NCBI GenBank assembly: GCA_034664085.1
Contig: JAXDII010000015.1
Span: 1-42,928, forward strand
Reading direction: 5' to 3'
Source: JACVRW01 sp034664085
GTDB taxonomy: Bacteria; Actinomycetota; Thermoleophilia; Solirubrobacterales; Thermoleophilaceae
Length of the DNA: 42,928 nucleotides
In this document: in pieces, positions 1 through 6,653 of the stretch
Position numbering within the stretch: position 1 is the first letter of the stretch
Layout: each line of letters starts with the position of its first letter
Program-made: the position numbers and the translations under genes
Notes under the pieces: generated by a model
Told to the model about the DNA's origin: nothing
The model's database searches: none
Seen by the model: the letters and a program-made list of their open reading frames with translations, nothing else

Positions 1-20
1 CCCGGGGGAAGCGAGCCCGG
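1..20 (-). repeat. Repeat A, partial copy at window edge
   Basis: The first 20 bases match the hairpin part of repeat A (CCGGGGG, a short loop, GAGCCCGG) but are cut by the window edge and slightly degenerate. This suggests that the tandem array continues to the left. Confidence 0.5.
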
Positions 21-33
21 CGCGGCCAGCAAA

Positions 34-75
34 CCGGCCAGGAATCAGCGGGGGTCCGGGGGCGCGAGCCCCCGG
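34..75 (-). repeat. Repeat A, copy 1
   Basis: A 42-base GC-rich unit. It starts CCGGCCAGGAATCAGCGGGG and ends in a perfect 8-bp hairpin, CCGGGGGC and GCCCCCGG around GCGA. It is followed at 76-86 by CTGCCATCCAC, the reverse complement of the end of repeat B seen at the right edge of the window. The full unit is therefore composite, B followed by A when read on the minus strand. Confidence 0.8.
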
Positions 76-85
76 CTGCCATCCA

Positions 86-125
86 CCGGCCAGGAATCAC
101 CGGGGGTCCGGGGGCGCGAGCCCGG
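86..125 (-). repeat. Repeat A, copy 2
   Basis: Second tandem copy. It differs from copy 1 by one base in the AATCAC block and by a shortened hairpin arm (GAGCCCGG). The spacing of about 52 bases to the neighbouring copies is regular. Confidence 0.8.
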
Positions 126-138
126 CGCAACCAAGAAA

Positions 139-180
139 CCGGCCAGGAATCAGCGGGGGTCCGGGGGCGCGAGCCCCCGG
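139..180 (-). repeat. Repeat A, copy 3, overlapping the 3' end of msrA
   Basis: Full 42-base copy with the perfect hairpin. Read on the minus strand it runs straight out of msrA. The TGA inside the repeat block GCTGATTCC is the msrA stop codon at 150-152, and the repeat encodes the last residues of that protein. Confidence 0.85.
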
Positions 181-836
181 GTGCCAATCCCAACCCCGAC
201 CGGGCACGACACGCCGGTCCCGCCCATCCCGCAGTACCCGTTGGGGTTCTTCGCCAGGTACTGCTGGTGGTAGTCCTCGGCGTAGTAGAGCTCGGGCGCG
301 TCCAGGATCTCGGTGGTGATGTCGGGGTAGCCGGCGGCGCCGAGCCGCTCGGCGTAGCTCTCGCGGGAGGCCTCCGCGGCGGCGCGCTGGGCGTCCGAGG
401 TCACGTAGATCCCTGAGCGGTACTGGGTGCCGGCGTCGTTGCCCTGGCGCATCCCCTGCGTCGGGTCGTGGCCCTCCCAGAACAGCCGCAGCACCTCGTC
501 GAAGGAGATCTCCGCCGGCCGGAACACCGCGAGCACGACCTCGTTGTGCCCGGTGCGGCCGGAGCAGACCTCTTCGTAGGTCGGGTTCGGCGTGTAGCCG
601 GCCGCGTAGCCGACGGCGGTGGTGTACACGCCCGGCGTCTGCCAGAAGACGCGTTCGGCGCCCCAGAAGCAGCCCATGCCGACGATCACCTGCTCGGTGT
701 TGCCGGGGAAGGGTGGCTCGAGCGGCGTGCCGAGCACGAAGTGCGTGTCGGGCACGTGGAAGGGGCGCGTCTCGCGGCCGGGGAGCGCCTCGGCCGGATC
801 CGGCATCTCGGTCTTGTGACGGAAGAGGAAGCTCAC
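150..836 (-). CDS. msrA: Peptide-methionine (S)-S-oxide reductase MsrA
   Basis: Cytosolic repair enzyme that reduces methionine-S-sulfoxide in proteins and free methionine, recycled by thioredoxin. With the GTG start at 836 it has 228 residues. The catalytic Cys56 lies in GCFWG. The recycling Cys202 and Cys211 lie in the C-terminal GYCGMGGTGVSCP block. The N-terminal VSFLFRHKTEM resembles actinobacterial MsrA proteins, and a TAGTCT box 7 bases upstream of this GTG supports the start over the internal ATG at 806. Family members normally end soon after the second Cys. Here about 13 further residues (216-228) and the stop are read from the repeat at 139-180. It is divergent from the P450 gene. 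Confidence 0.95.
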   Translation of the reverse strand: MSFLFRHKTEMPDPAEALPGRETRPFHVPDTHFVLGTPLEPPFPGNTEQVIVGMGCFWGAERVFWQTPGVYTTAVGYAAGYTPNPTYEEVCSGRTGHNEVVLAVFRPAEISFDEVLRLFWEGHDPTQGMRQGNDAGTQYRSGIYVTSDAQRAAAEASRESYAERLGAAGYPDITTEILDAPELYYAEDYHQQYLAKNPNGYCGMGGTGVSCPVGVGIGTRGLAPPDPR

Positions 837-849
837 CTGTTCGAGACTA
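837..849 (-). promoter_or_regulatory. Leaderless-type -10 box of msrA
   Basis: TAGTCT (844-849, read on the minus strand) is followed by 7 bases and the GTG. No Shine-Dalgarno sequence is present. This fits a TANNNT -10 element with transcription starting at the initiation codon. Confidence 0.5.
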
Positions 850-872
850 GCGCCGGAGGCAAGGCCGGGCGT

Positions 873-884
873 TACCGTTGCGCC
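873..884 (+). promoter_or_regulatory. Leaderless-type -10 box of the P450 gene
   Basis: TACCGT (873-878) is followed by 6 bases and ATG at 885. No Shine-Dalgarno sequence and no clear -35 are seen. Confidence 0.5.
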
Positions 885-2099
885 ATGGCGCTGGTCACCG
901 AGCTGGACCTGCCGGAGCTCGACTATTTCGGGCCAGACCTGAAGGGCGACCGCTTCCACGAGGCCATGGACGAGCTCAGCAGCGCCGGCTGGCTCGCCAC
1001 CTCGCCGCTCGGCTTCTTCGTGCTCGACCGCGAGGCCGCCGCCTTCTTCCTGCGCACCCGGGCGGCCACCTTCCCGGGCATGAAGATCGCCGAGCTGTTC
1101 GAGGTGCCGGAGGGGCCGCTGCTCGAGCAGATGCGCCGCAACATCCTGCACGTCAACGGCGACGACCACCGGCGCCTGCGCAACCTCGTGAACCCCGCGT
1201 TCACACCGCGCGCGGCCGACCGCTGGCGCCCCGCGATGCGCGACTTCCTCGCCCGCCTCTGGGAGCCGCTCGCCGACGCCGGCGGCTGCGAGTTCGTCGA
1301 GGCGTTCGCCAAGCCCTATCCGTCGCTGACGATCGCCACGGTGATGGGCGCCCCGCTGGACGACGCACCGAAGCTGCACGAGTGGTCGAACCTGATCCAG
1401 CGCCAGTTCGACGGGCCCAGCCTGCTGAACGAGCGGGAGTCGATCGAGCGCGCCTGCGCGGAGTTCTACGAGTGGGCCGGCGCGCTGATCGAGCGGCGCA
1501 AGGGCGAGCCGGGCGACGACCTGATCTCCACGCTGATCGCCGCCGAGCAGGAGGGCGACCGGCTCTCCGACGTGGAGTGCATGAACCTGGTGCTGAACGT
1601 GCTGGTGGGCGGTGTGGACACGACCCAGTCCCAGCTCGCCCACGCCGTGCGGCTGTTCGCCGGGCACCCGGTCCAGTGGGAGCTACTCGCTCAGCGGCCC
1701 GAGCTGGCGCCCGCGGCCGTGGAGGAGGTGGTGCGCTACGAGCCGATCACGCCGTTCACCGCGCGCCTGCTCCACGACGAGGTCGAGTACCGCGGCGTGA
1801 CCTTCCCGGAGGGGACCGTCGTGATGGTCTGCGCCTTCACCGGGAACCGGGACGGCGTGGACGGAGCGGCCGACGACTTCGACATCACCGCCGATCGTGG
1901 CGACGCCAAGCCGCTCACCTTCGGAGCGGGCATCCACTACTGCCTGGGCGCCAACCTGGCCCGGGCGGAGCTGCAGGAGGCGCTCGCGTTCCTGCCGGCG
2001 CGCATGCCGGGCCTCGGGCTCGACGGGGCGCCGGAGCTGGGCTCCGTCCACGGGATCTACGGCCTCGATAGCCTCGCGATCCGGTGGAACACGGCGTAG
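885..2099 (+). CDS. Cytochrome P450
   Basis: Soluble bacterial P450 of 404 residues, the usual length. The I-helix oxygen-activation motif GGVDTT lies near residues 242-247. The K-helix ExxR is in EEVVRYEP. The haem loop FGAGIHYCLG (346-355) carries the axial ligand Cys353. It would hydroxylate or otherwise oxidise a small organic substrate with electrons from a ferredoxin, but no redox partner is encoded here. The substrate cannot be read from the sequence. It is first in an operon with the LLM oxidoreductase gene, whose start overlaps it by 16 bases. The ATG at 885 is chosen because it follows the TACCGT box and begins a normal P450 N-terminus. Confidence 0.95.
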   Translation: MALVTELDLPELDYFGPDLKGDRFHEAMDELSSAGWLATSPLGFFVLDREAAAFFLRTRAATFPGMKIAELFEVPEGPLLEQMRRNILHVNGDDHRRLRNLVNPAFTPRAADRWRPAMRDFLARLWEPLADAGGCEFVEAFAKPYPSLTIATVMGAPLDDAPKLHEWSNLIQRQFDGPSLLNERESIERACAEFYEWAGALIERRKGEPGDDLISTLIAAEQEGDRLSDVECMNLVLNVLVGGVDTTQSQLAHAVRLFAGHPVQWELLAQRPELAPAAVEEVVRYEPITPFTARLLHDEVEYRGVTFPEGTVVMVCAFTGNRDGVDGAADDFDITADRGDAKPLTFGAGIHYCLGANLARAELQEALAFLPARMPGLGLDGAPELGSVHGIYGLDSLAIRWNTA

Positions 2100-2905
2100 C
2101 TCTCTTTCCCACGGAGTACTCGGTGCAGCCGGCGGACTTCGCCCGGCTCGCGGAGGAGCGCGACTTCGAGTCGCTCTGGTTCACCGAGCACACGCACATC
2201 CCGGTCAGCCGCGAGACGCCCTGGCCGGGCGGCGCGGAGCTGCCGCGCGAGTACAGCCACCTCTACGACCCGTTCGTGGCGCTCTCGTTCGCCGCCGCCG
2301 CCACCGAGCGGATCAAGATCGGCACCGGCGTCTGCCTCGTGATCGAGCACGACCCGATCGTGCTGGCCAAGGAGACGGCGTCGCTGGACCGGCTTTCGGG
2401 CGGCCGCTTCCAGTTCGGCGTGGGCGCGGGCTGGAACCTCGAGGAGATGCGCAACCACGGCACCGACCCGGCCCGCCGCTTCAAGGTGATGCGCGAGCGC
2501 GTGGAGGCGATCAAGGCGATCTGGACCGAGGACGAGCCCGAGTACCACGGCGAGTTCGTCGACTTCGACCCGCTCTGGTCCTGGCCCAAGCCGATCCAGC
2601 AGCCGCACCCGCCGGTGTTGGTCGGCGGCGGCGGGCCGAAGGTGATCGACCGCGTGCTCGCCTACGGCGACGAGTGGATCCCCAACCGCATCCCAAGCGT
2701 CGAGGTCCTCAAGGAGCGCATCGAGGAGCTGCGCGAACGCGCCGGCCGCCACGTCCCGGTTTCGTTCTTCGGCGTCAAGCCGGAGGTGCGCGCCGTCGAG
2801 CGGCTGGAGTGGGCCGGCGTCGACCGCGTCATCTTCTACGTCTCGCCTGACGCCGACCGGGGCGAGGTCGAGCGACTGATGGACGGGTACGTAGCGCTGC
2901 GCTGA
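2084..2905 (+). CDS. LLM class F420-dependent oxidoreductase
   Basis: Luciferase-like TIM-barrel oxidoreductase of 273 residues starting at a GTG inside the end of the P450 gene. Visible family features are the N-terminal GVALFPTEYS strand, SLWFTEHTHIPV, the DPFVALSFAAAATERIKIGTGV block, the cofactor-loop region GGRFQFGVGAGWN, and PVLVGGGGPKVIDRVLAYGDEW. Actinobacterial proteins of this subgroup usually use coenzyme F420, so that cofactor is inferred; FMN is the alternative. The 16-base overlap with the P450 and the one-base overlap with PPK2 indicate translational coupling. A joint oxidation of one substrate with the P450 is possible but not shown. Confidence 0.93.
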   Translation: MEHGVALFPTEYSVQPADFARLAEERDFESLWFTEHTHIPVSRETPWPGGAELPREYSHLYDPFVALSFAAAATERIKIGTGVCLVIEHDPIVLAKETASLDRLSGGRFQFGVGAGWNLEEMRNHGTDPARRFKVMRERVEAIKAIWTEDEPEYHGEFVDFDPLWSWPKPIQQPHPPVLVGGGGPKVIDRVLAYGDEWIPNRIPSVEVLKERIEELRERAGRHVPVSFFGVKPEVRAVERLEWAGVDRVIFYVSPDADRGEVERLMDGYVALR

Positions 2906-3669
2906 TGGGGCGCCTCGACGAACTCGACCTGAGTCTCGAGCTGACGAAGGAGGAGGAGAAGGCGCGGCTCGAAGCGGGCGGGATGCGCCTGTCCGCGCTG
3001 CGCCTCGCGCTCGGGGGCAAGCTCCCCGGGTACGGACTCGGGCCGCCGGTGTGCGTCGTGTTCGAGGGCTGGGACGCGTCCGGCAAGGGCGGCGCGATCA
3101 AGCGCCTCGTGGCGCCGCTGGACTTGCGGCACGTGCGCGTGGCCCAGTTCGCGGCGCCGACGCCGGACGAGGCTCGCCACCACTACCTGTGGCGCTTCTG
3201 GCCGAAGCTGCCCGGCTGGGGCGGCATGGCCGTGTTCGACCGCTCCTGGTTCGGGCGCGTGCTGGTCGAGCGCGTCGAGGGCTTCGCGACGCCCGAGCAG
3301 TGGCAGCGCGCGTACGGGGAGCTCGTGGAGCTGGAGCGCTCGCTGGCGGCCGAGGCGATGGTGCTGGTCAAGTTCTTCATGCACCTCTCGGCCGAGGAGC
3401 AGCTGCGGCGCTTCGAGGAGCGCCGCGACAACCCGCTCAAGACGTGGAAGCTGACGCCGAGCGACTGGGAGAACCGGCGCAAGCGCCCGCAGTACACGGA
3501 GGCGGTGGAGGACATGCTGGCCCGCACCGACCACGAGGCGGCGCCGTGGCACCTGGTCGAGGCGGAGTCGAAGCGCTACGCGCGCGTGAAGGTGATGGAG
3601 ACCGTGATCGAGCGCATCGAGAGCGGCATGCGCGCCCAGGGGATGGAGCCGCCGGCGCTCGCCGCCTAG
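2905..3669 (+). CDS. Polyphosphate kinase 2 family protein
   Basis: PPK2-type P-loop enzyme, which transfers phosphate between polyphosphate and nucleotides. It has 254 residues and a single domain. The Walker A is EGWDASGKGG (54-63), the Walker B and lid entry is FDRSWFGR (111-118), and the basic lid lies in RRDNPLKTWKLTPSDWENR. Single-domain PPK2 proteins phosphorylate NDPs or NMPs, and the class cannot be fixed by eye. ATG 2905 shares its A with the upstream TGA (TGATG), so it is coupled to the LLM gene. Its stop overlaps the nucS stop on the other strand in a shared CTAG. Confidence 0.93.
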   Translation: MGRLDELDLSLELTKEEEKARLEAGGMRLSALRLALGGKLPGYGLGPPVCVVFEGWDASGKGGAIKRLVAPLDLRHVRVAQFAAPTPDEARHHYLWRFWPKLPGWGGMAVFDRSWFGRVLVERVEGFATPEQWQRAYGELVELERSLAAEAMVLVKFFMHLSAEEQLRRFEERRDNPLKTWKLTPSDWENRRKRPQYTEAVEDMLARTDHEAAPWHLVEAESKRYARVKVMETVIERIESGMRAQGMEPPALAA

Positions 3670-4331
3670 GCGGCGAACAGCGTCAGGTCCGGCTCACGGT
3701 CGCCGCGCAGGACGCCGAGGTCGACCTCGACGCAGTCGATCCCGCGCGACTCGGCCAGCACGCGTGCCTGCGGCTTGATGACCTGGGCGGCTAGCACGCC
3801 GCGGCAGCGAGCCAGGCCGGGCTCGCGGCAGATTCGCTCGAGGTAGCGGGTCAGCTGCTCGACCGCGTCGATGGTGGCCACGCGCTTGATCTCGACGGCG
3901 ACGAAGCCCTCGTTGTCGTCGCGGCACATCAGGTCGACCGGGCCGATGTCGGTCGGCCACTCGCGCCGCACCAGCCGCAGCCCCTCGGGCGGAGCGTCCG
4001 CCAGCAGCTCCTGCAGCTCGCGCTCGACGCCCTCCTTCTCGAGCGCCGCCGCCTCGCCCATGTCGTGCGTCACGTCGGAGACGACCTCGGCGATGCGGAT
4101 CTCGAGCCGGTCCTCCGTCGCGCCCGCCTTCTTGCGCACGACCATCAGCCCGGGCTCCTCCTCGATCACGGTCGGAGGCGTCATCCAGTTCTGGGGCTTG
4201 AAGCCGCCGGTGTCGGCGTGCACCATCACCGACCCGTCCGACTTGACCATCAGCAGGCGCAGCGCCTCGGGCAGCACGGCGGTCAGGCGACCGGTGTAGC
4301 GAACCTCGCAACGGGCGACGATCAGGCGCAC
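3666..4331 (-). CDS. nucS: Mismatch-specific endonuclease NucS (EndoMS)
   Basis: DNA repair nuclease that replaces MutS/MutL mismatch repair in most actinobacteria, cutting both strands at mismatches. It has 221 residues. The N-terminal dimerisation domain contains VKSDGSVMVHAD and FKPQNWMTPP. The C-terminal RecB-like nuclease has GPVDLMCRDD then AVEIKR, giving Asp133, Glu147 and Lys149 of the PD-(D/E)xK site. The end, DLTLFAA, resembles the QLxLF-type sliding-clamp-binding peptide of NucS proteins. The start is GTG at 4331, 6 bases after a TAGCTT box. It lies behind the acyltransferase gene with a 49-base gap. Confidence 0.95.
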   Translation of the reverse strand: MRLIVARCEVRYTGRLTAVLPEALRLLMVKSDGSVMVHADTGGFKPQNWMTPPTVIEEEPGLMVVRKKAGATEDRLEIRIAEVVSDVTHDMGEAAALEKEGVERELQELLADAPPEGLRLVRREWPTDIGPVDLMCRDDNEGFVAVEIKRVATIDAVEQLTRYLERICREPGLARCRGVLAAQVIKPQARVLAESRGIDCVEVDLGVLRGDREPDLTLFAA

Positions 4332-4343
4332 GAGCCCAAGCTA
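4332..4343 (-). promoter_or_regulatory. Leaderless-type -10 box of nucS
   Basis: TAGCTT on the minus strand (4338-4343) is followed by 6 bases and the GTG start. It lies inside the 49-base gap, so nucS probably has its own promoter. Confidence 0.5.
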
Positions 4344-4380
4344 CGACGAGAGTCGGACGCCGACCCATGTGGTCGTCAAC

Positions 4381-5145
4381 TCAGCGCCAGGGCAGTCGCG
4401 AGCGCTTGCGCTTCCGCCCCCGCTGGCGCTGCACCAGCAGCCCGCCGCCCACGCCCAGGGCCGCCAGGCCGGCGGCGACCAGGCCCGGCCGGGCCTTCAG
4501 CCGCCGGAACTCGCCCTCCACCTCCGGCCACAGCATCTCCTCGACCAGCTCGCCGGCCGCCTCGGGCGTCGAGGCCAGCTCCGCCGCCGCGATCGGCTCG
4601 GCGAACGCCACCTGCACCCGGTGCGGCTTCGGGAACGGGCCGATGAAGAGCTGCTCGGTTCCCGTGATCGCGGTCGGAACCAGCGGCGCGCCGGTGTCGA
4701 GCGCCAGGCGGCCCGCGCCGCGCTTCGGGTGCCCGAGCTCGTCCGGGGTCCGCACGCGCGTGCCCTCCGGGAACAGCGCCAGCAGCCCGCCCTGCTCGAG
4801 GATCGTGTGCGCGGTCTCGAGCGCGTCGGCGTCCGACTGGCCGCGGCGCACGGGGAAGGCACCGAGGCGCACGAGCAGCCGGCCGTAGCGCGCCTCGACC
4901 AGCTCCGTCTTCGCCATGAAGCGCAGATGGCGGCGCGTGCAGACGGCGATGAAGAAGGAGTCCCAGAAGCTCTTGTGGTTGGGCGCGATGATCGCGGCCC
5001 CGGTGGCCGGGATGTGCTCGACGCCGGACACGTGCATGCGGAACCAGAGCCGCAGGAAGGGCTTGACCAGCGCTCGCACGAGCGCGTACAGCGGCCGCGA
5101 CACCCCCTTTTCGCGCGCGAGCCGGTGCGCCTCCTCGTTGGTCAC
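4381..5145 (-). CDS. 1-acylglycerol-3-phosphate O-acyltransferase (PlsC family)
   Basis: Membrane-associated acyltransferase that transfers a fatty acyl group to lysophosphatidic acid or a related acceptor in phospholipid synthesis. It has 254 residues. The catalytic HX4D box is NHKSFWD (His57, Asp62), and the acceptor-binding block is FPEGTR (125-130). An unusual C-terminal tail has a hydrophobic stretch near 216-234 (GLVAAGLAALGVGGGLLV) followed by a very basic end (QRQRGRKRKRSR), which could anchor the protein. The start is GTG at 5145, 7 bases downstream of TACTTT. The exact acceptor is not known. Confidence 0.9.
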   Translation of the reverse strand: MTNEEAHRLAREKGVSRPLYALVRALVKPFLRLWFRMHVSGVEHIPATGAAIIAPNHKSFWDSFFIAVCTRRHLRFMAKTELVEARYGRLLVRLGAFPVRRGQSDADALETAHTILEQGGLLALFPEGTRVRTPDELGHPKRGAGRLALDTGAPLVPTAITGTEQLFIGPFPKPHRVQVAFAEPIAAAELASTPEAAGELVEEMLWPEVEGEFRRLKARPGLVAAGLAALGVGGGLLVQRQRGRKRKRSRLPWR

Positions 5146-5158
5146 GTCCCGGAAAGTA
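5146..5158 (-). promoter_or_regulatory. Leaderless-type -10 box of the PlsC gene
   Basis: TACTTT on the minus strand (5153-5158) is followed by 7 bases and GTG 5145. It lies back to back with the csbD promoter. Confidence 0.5.
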
Positions 5159-5163
5159 CAGGC

Positions 5164-5189
5164 GTTTCCGGCTGCCGGACGGGGGGTAC
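5164..5189 (+). promoter_or_regulatory. Sigma-B-like promoter of csbD
   Basis: GTTTCC (5164-5169), a 14-base spacer and GGGTAC (5184-5189) match the GTTT-N12-15-GGGTA pattern of general stress sigma factors. The expected start of transcription is about 5196, just before ATG 5199. CsbD takes its name from sigma-B control in Bacillus, so motif and gene agree. The assignment to a sigma factor in this organism is inferred. Confidence 0.5.
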
Positions 5190-5198
5190 GTGACTCAA

Positions 5199-5387
5199 AT
5201 GAGCATTCTGGACAAGATCACGGGACGAGCCAAGAAGGCAGCCGGCGACCTCACGGGCGACGGCTCCCTGCGCGCCCAGGGCCGGCGCGAGGAGCGGAAG
5301 GGCGAGGAGAAGGAGAAGCTCGCGGACGCTCAGGACCGGGTCGAGGAGAAGGCGCAGGACGTCGCCGACCTCGAGCGCCGCACCTGA
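5199..5387 (+). CDS. CsbD family stress protein
   Basis: Small, highly charged protein of 62 residues of the CsbD family, made under general stress; its molecular role is not known. The N-terminus MSILDKITGRAKKAAGDLTGD is the family signature, followed by a Lys/Glu-rich helix. An in-frame GTG at 5190 is rejected as the start because it touches the GGGTAC promoter box and would add only three residues; ATG 5199 follows that box at leaderless distance. It stands alone between the divergent acyltransferase gene and the AI-2E gene. Confidence 0.88.
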   Translation: MSILDKITGRAKKAAGDLTGDGSLRAQGRREERKGEEKEKLADAQDRVEEKAQDVADLERRT

Positions 5388-5418
5388 CCCGGCAGGCGTT
5401 CACCGAAGCATCGGCAGG

Positions 5419-5437
5419 CCCGGGCTGACCGCCCGGG
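5419..5437. terminator. GC hairpin between csbD and the AI-2E gene
   Basis: CCCGGGC and GCCCGGG form a perfect 7-bp stem around TGACC. There is no T-run, so it is not a classical intrinsic terminator. It could end csbD transcription or hinder readthrough into the next gene. Confidence 0.3.
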
Positions 5438-5443
5438 TACGGT
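5435..5443 (+). promoter_or_regulatory. GGGTACGGT box before the AI-2E gene
   Basis: GGGTACGGT is followed by exactly 10 bases and a GTG. The identical 9-mer with identical spacing to a GTG occurs at 9143-9151. TACGGT fits a TANNNT -10 box. It overlaps the 3' arm of the hairpin at 5419-5437. Confidence 0.35.
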
Positions 5444-5453
5444 AGGCGGCGGA

Positions 5454-6653
5454 GTGGTCGAGGAACGCACCGCCCAAGTCGTCTACCGCGCGGTCCTGCT
5501 GGCGGCCGGCCTGCTGCTCTTTGGGCTGCTCTTCAGGCAGCTCGTCACGCTGCTGCTGGCCATCCTGATCACGGTCGTCTTCGCGATCATGCTGTCCGCC
5601 GCGGCGAAGCGGCTCGAGCGCGTCGGGGTGCCCCGGGCGCTCGGGGCCCTGCTCGCCCTGCTGACCGGCATCGCGCTGCTGGCGCTGATCGTCTACCTGC
5701 TGACACCGCCGTTCATCGACCAGTCGGACGAGTTCGTCGACGACGTCCCCCGCATCGTCAGGGACCTGGAGAACGTCTACGCCGACGTGACCGGCCAGGA
5801 CCCGGGCGAGGTCGGCGACCGGGTGCAGGAGTTCGTCGAGAAGTGGACGAACGACCCCGAGCGCCTGATCGGGCCGATCACCTCTATCGGCCTGAACGTG
5901 GCGGGGGTCCTCGGCGCGTTCGTCCTGATCCTGATCACCGCCTACTACATGGCGATCCGGCCCGAGCCGCTCATCGGGGGCCTGGTCAGGCTGTTTCCCC
6001 CGCGCCGGCGCGACCACATCCGTCACGTGCTGGACCGGCTGCGCGGGTCCTGGATCGGCTGGATGCAGGGCGTGGCGATCGACATGCTCGTCACCTTCGT
6101 CCTGCTCTACATCGGGCTGTCCGCCATCGGCCTCGACTTCGCGATCTTCTTCGCGGTGCTCTCGGCGCTGCTGGTCGTCGTGCCCTACTTCGGCGCGATC
6201 GCGGGCGCGATTCCGCCGTTCCTGTTCGCGCTCACCGACTCGCCCGGCAAGGCCTTCCTGGCGCTGGCGGTCTACGTGCTCGTGCAGCAGGTGGAGAGCA
6301 ACGTGACGATCCCGGTGGTGATGGCCCAGCGCACGCGCCTGCACCCGGCGGTGGTGGCGATCGGGGTCGTGGTGGTGGGCCAGGTGTTCGGGTTCGTCGG
6401 CCTGTTCGTGGCCGTGCCGATCCTGTCGCTGCTGGTGATCGCGACCGAGGAGTTCTGGATCAAGCCGCTCGAGGAGGCCGAGCGCGAACGCCGGCGCGGG
6501 ACGATCGAGCTGCCTCCCGACGTGCAGCCCGAACCGGTGTCAGGCGAGCTTGGTGACCGCGATCACCATGCCGATCAGCACGAAGATCACGATCAGGACC
6601 TGGACGACGATCCAAAAGCGGGGCAGCTCCATCGCCGCGCGCCTACTCGATGA
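5454..6653 (+). CDS. AI-2E family transporter
   Basis: Multispanning inner-membrane protein of 399 residues in the AI-2E/PerM family, whose members are proposed exporters or, in some, Na+/H+ antiporters; the substrate here is unknown. Hydrophobic segments lie near residues 12-30, 31-52, 62-86 and 145-168, with a cluster between about 205 and 330 that includes the conserved VVVPYFGAIAGAIPPFLFAL and VPILSLL regions. The family core ends near residue 345. The last ~37 residues are rich in His, Asp and Gln, use codons with low GC at the third base, and lie antisense to the small gene at 6540-6632, so this tail is probably a by-product. The start is GTG at 5454. Confidence 0.88.
   Translation: MVEERTAQVVYRAVLLAAGLLLFGLLFRQLVTLLLAILITVVFAIMLSAAAKRLERVGVPRALGALLALLTGIALLALIVYLLTPPFIDQSDEFVDDVPRIVRDLENVYADVTGQDPGEVGDRVQEFVEKWTNDPERLIGPITSIGLNVAGVLGAFVLILITAYYMAIRPEPLIGGLVRLFPPRRRDHIRHVLDRLRGSWIGWMQGVAIDMLVTFVLLYIGLSAIGLDFAIFFAVLSALLVVVPYFGAIAGAIPPFLFALTDSPGKAFLALAVYVLVQQVESNVTIPVVMAQRTRLHPAVVAIGVVVVGQVFGFVGLFVAVPILSLLVIATEEFWIKPLEEAERERRRGTIELPPDVQPEPVSGELGDRDHHADQHEDHDQDLDDDPKAGQLHRRAPTR
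6540..6632 (-). CDS. Small single-span membrane protein (30 aa), hypothetical
   Basis: A 30-residue reading frame, ATG at 6632 and TGA at 6540-6542. It begins MELPRFWIVVQVLIVIF and ends AVTKLA, with one strong transmembrane helix near residues 7-26. Nearly every codon (all but one or two) ends in G or C, as in the neighbouring genes, while the overlapping AI-2E frame on the other strand loses this bias here. It starts 10 bases after the response regulator stop on the same strand, so it is probably cotranscribed with it. No family is recognised. A membrane partner or modulator of signalling is possible but unproven. Confidence 0.65.
   Translation of the reverse strand: MELPRFWIVVQVLIVIFVLIGMVIAVTKLA

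Noticed and set aside
1..180. CRISPR array at the left edge
   Set aside because: Units are close to identical throughout and carry hairpins; there are no unique spacers of constant length and no cas genes.
807..1667. Long N-terminal extension of the msrA frame across the P450 gene
   Set aside because: It is the antisense of P450 codons, Arg/His/Gln-rich and unlike any MsrA. A GTG with a -10 box and family-typical N-terminus lies at 836.
5190..5198. GTG 5190 as the csbD start
   Set aside because: It touches the GGGTAC promoter box and would need transcription to begin upstream of the expected point; the three extra residues are not part of the family pattern.
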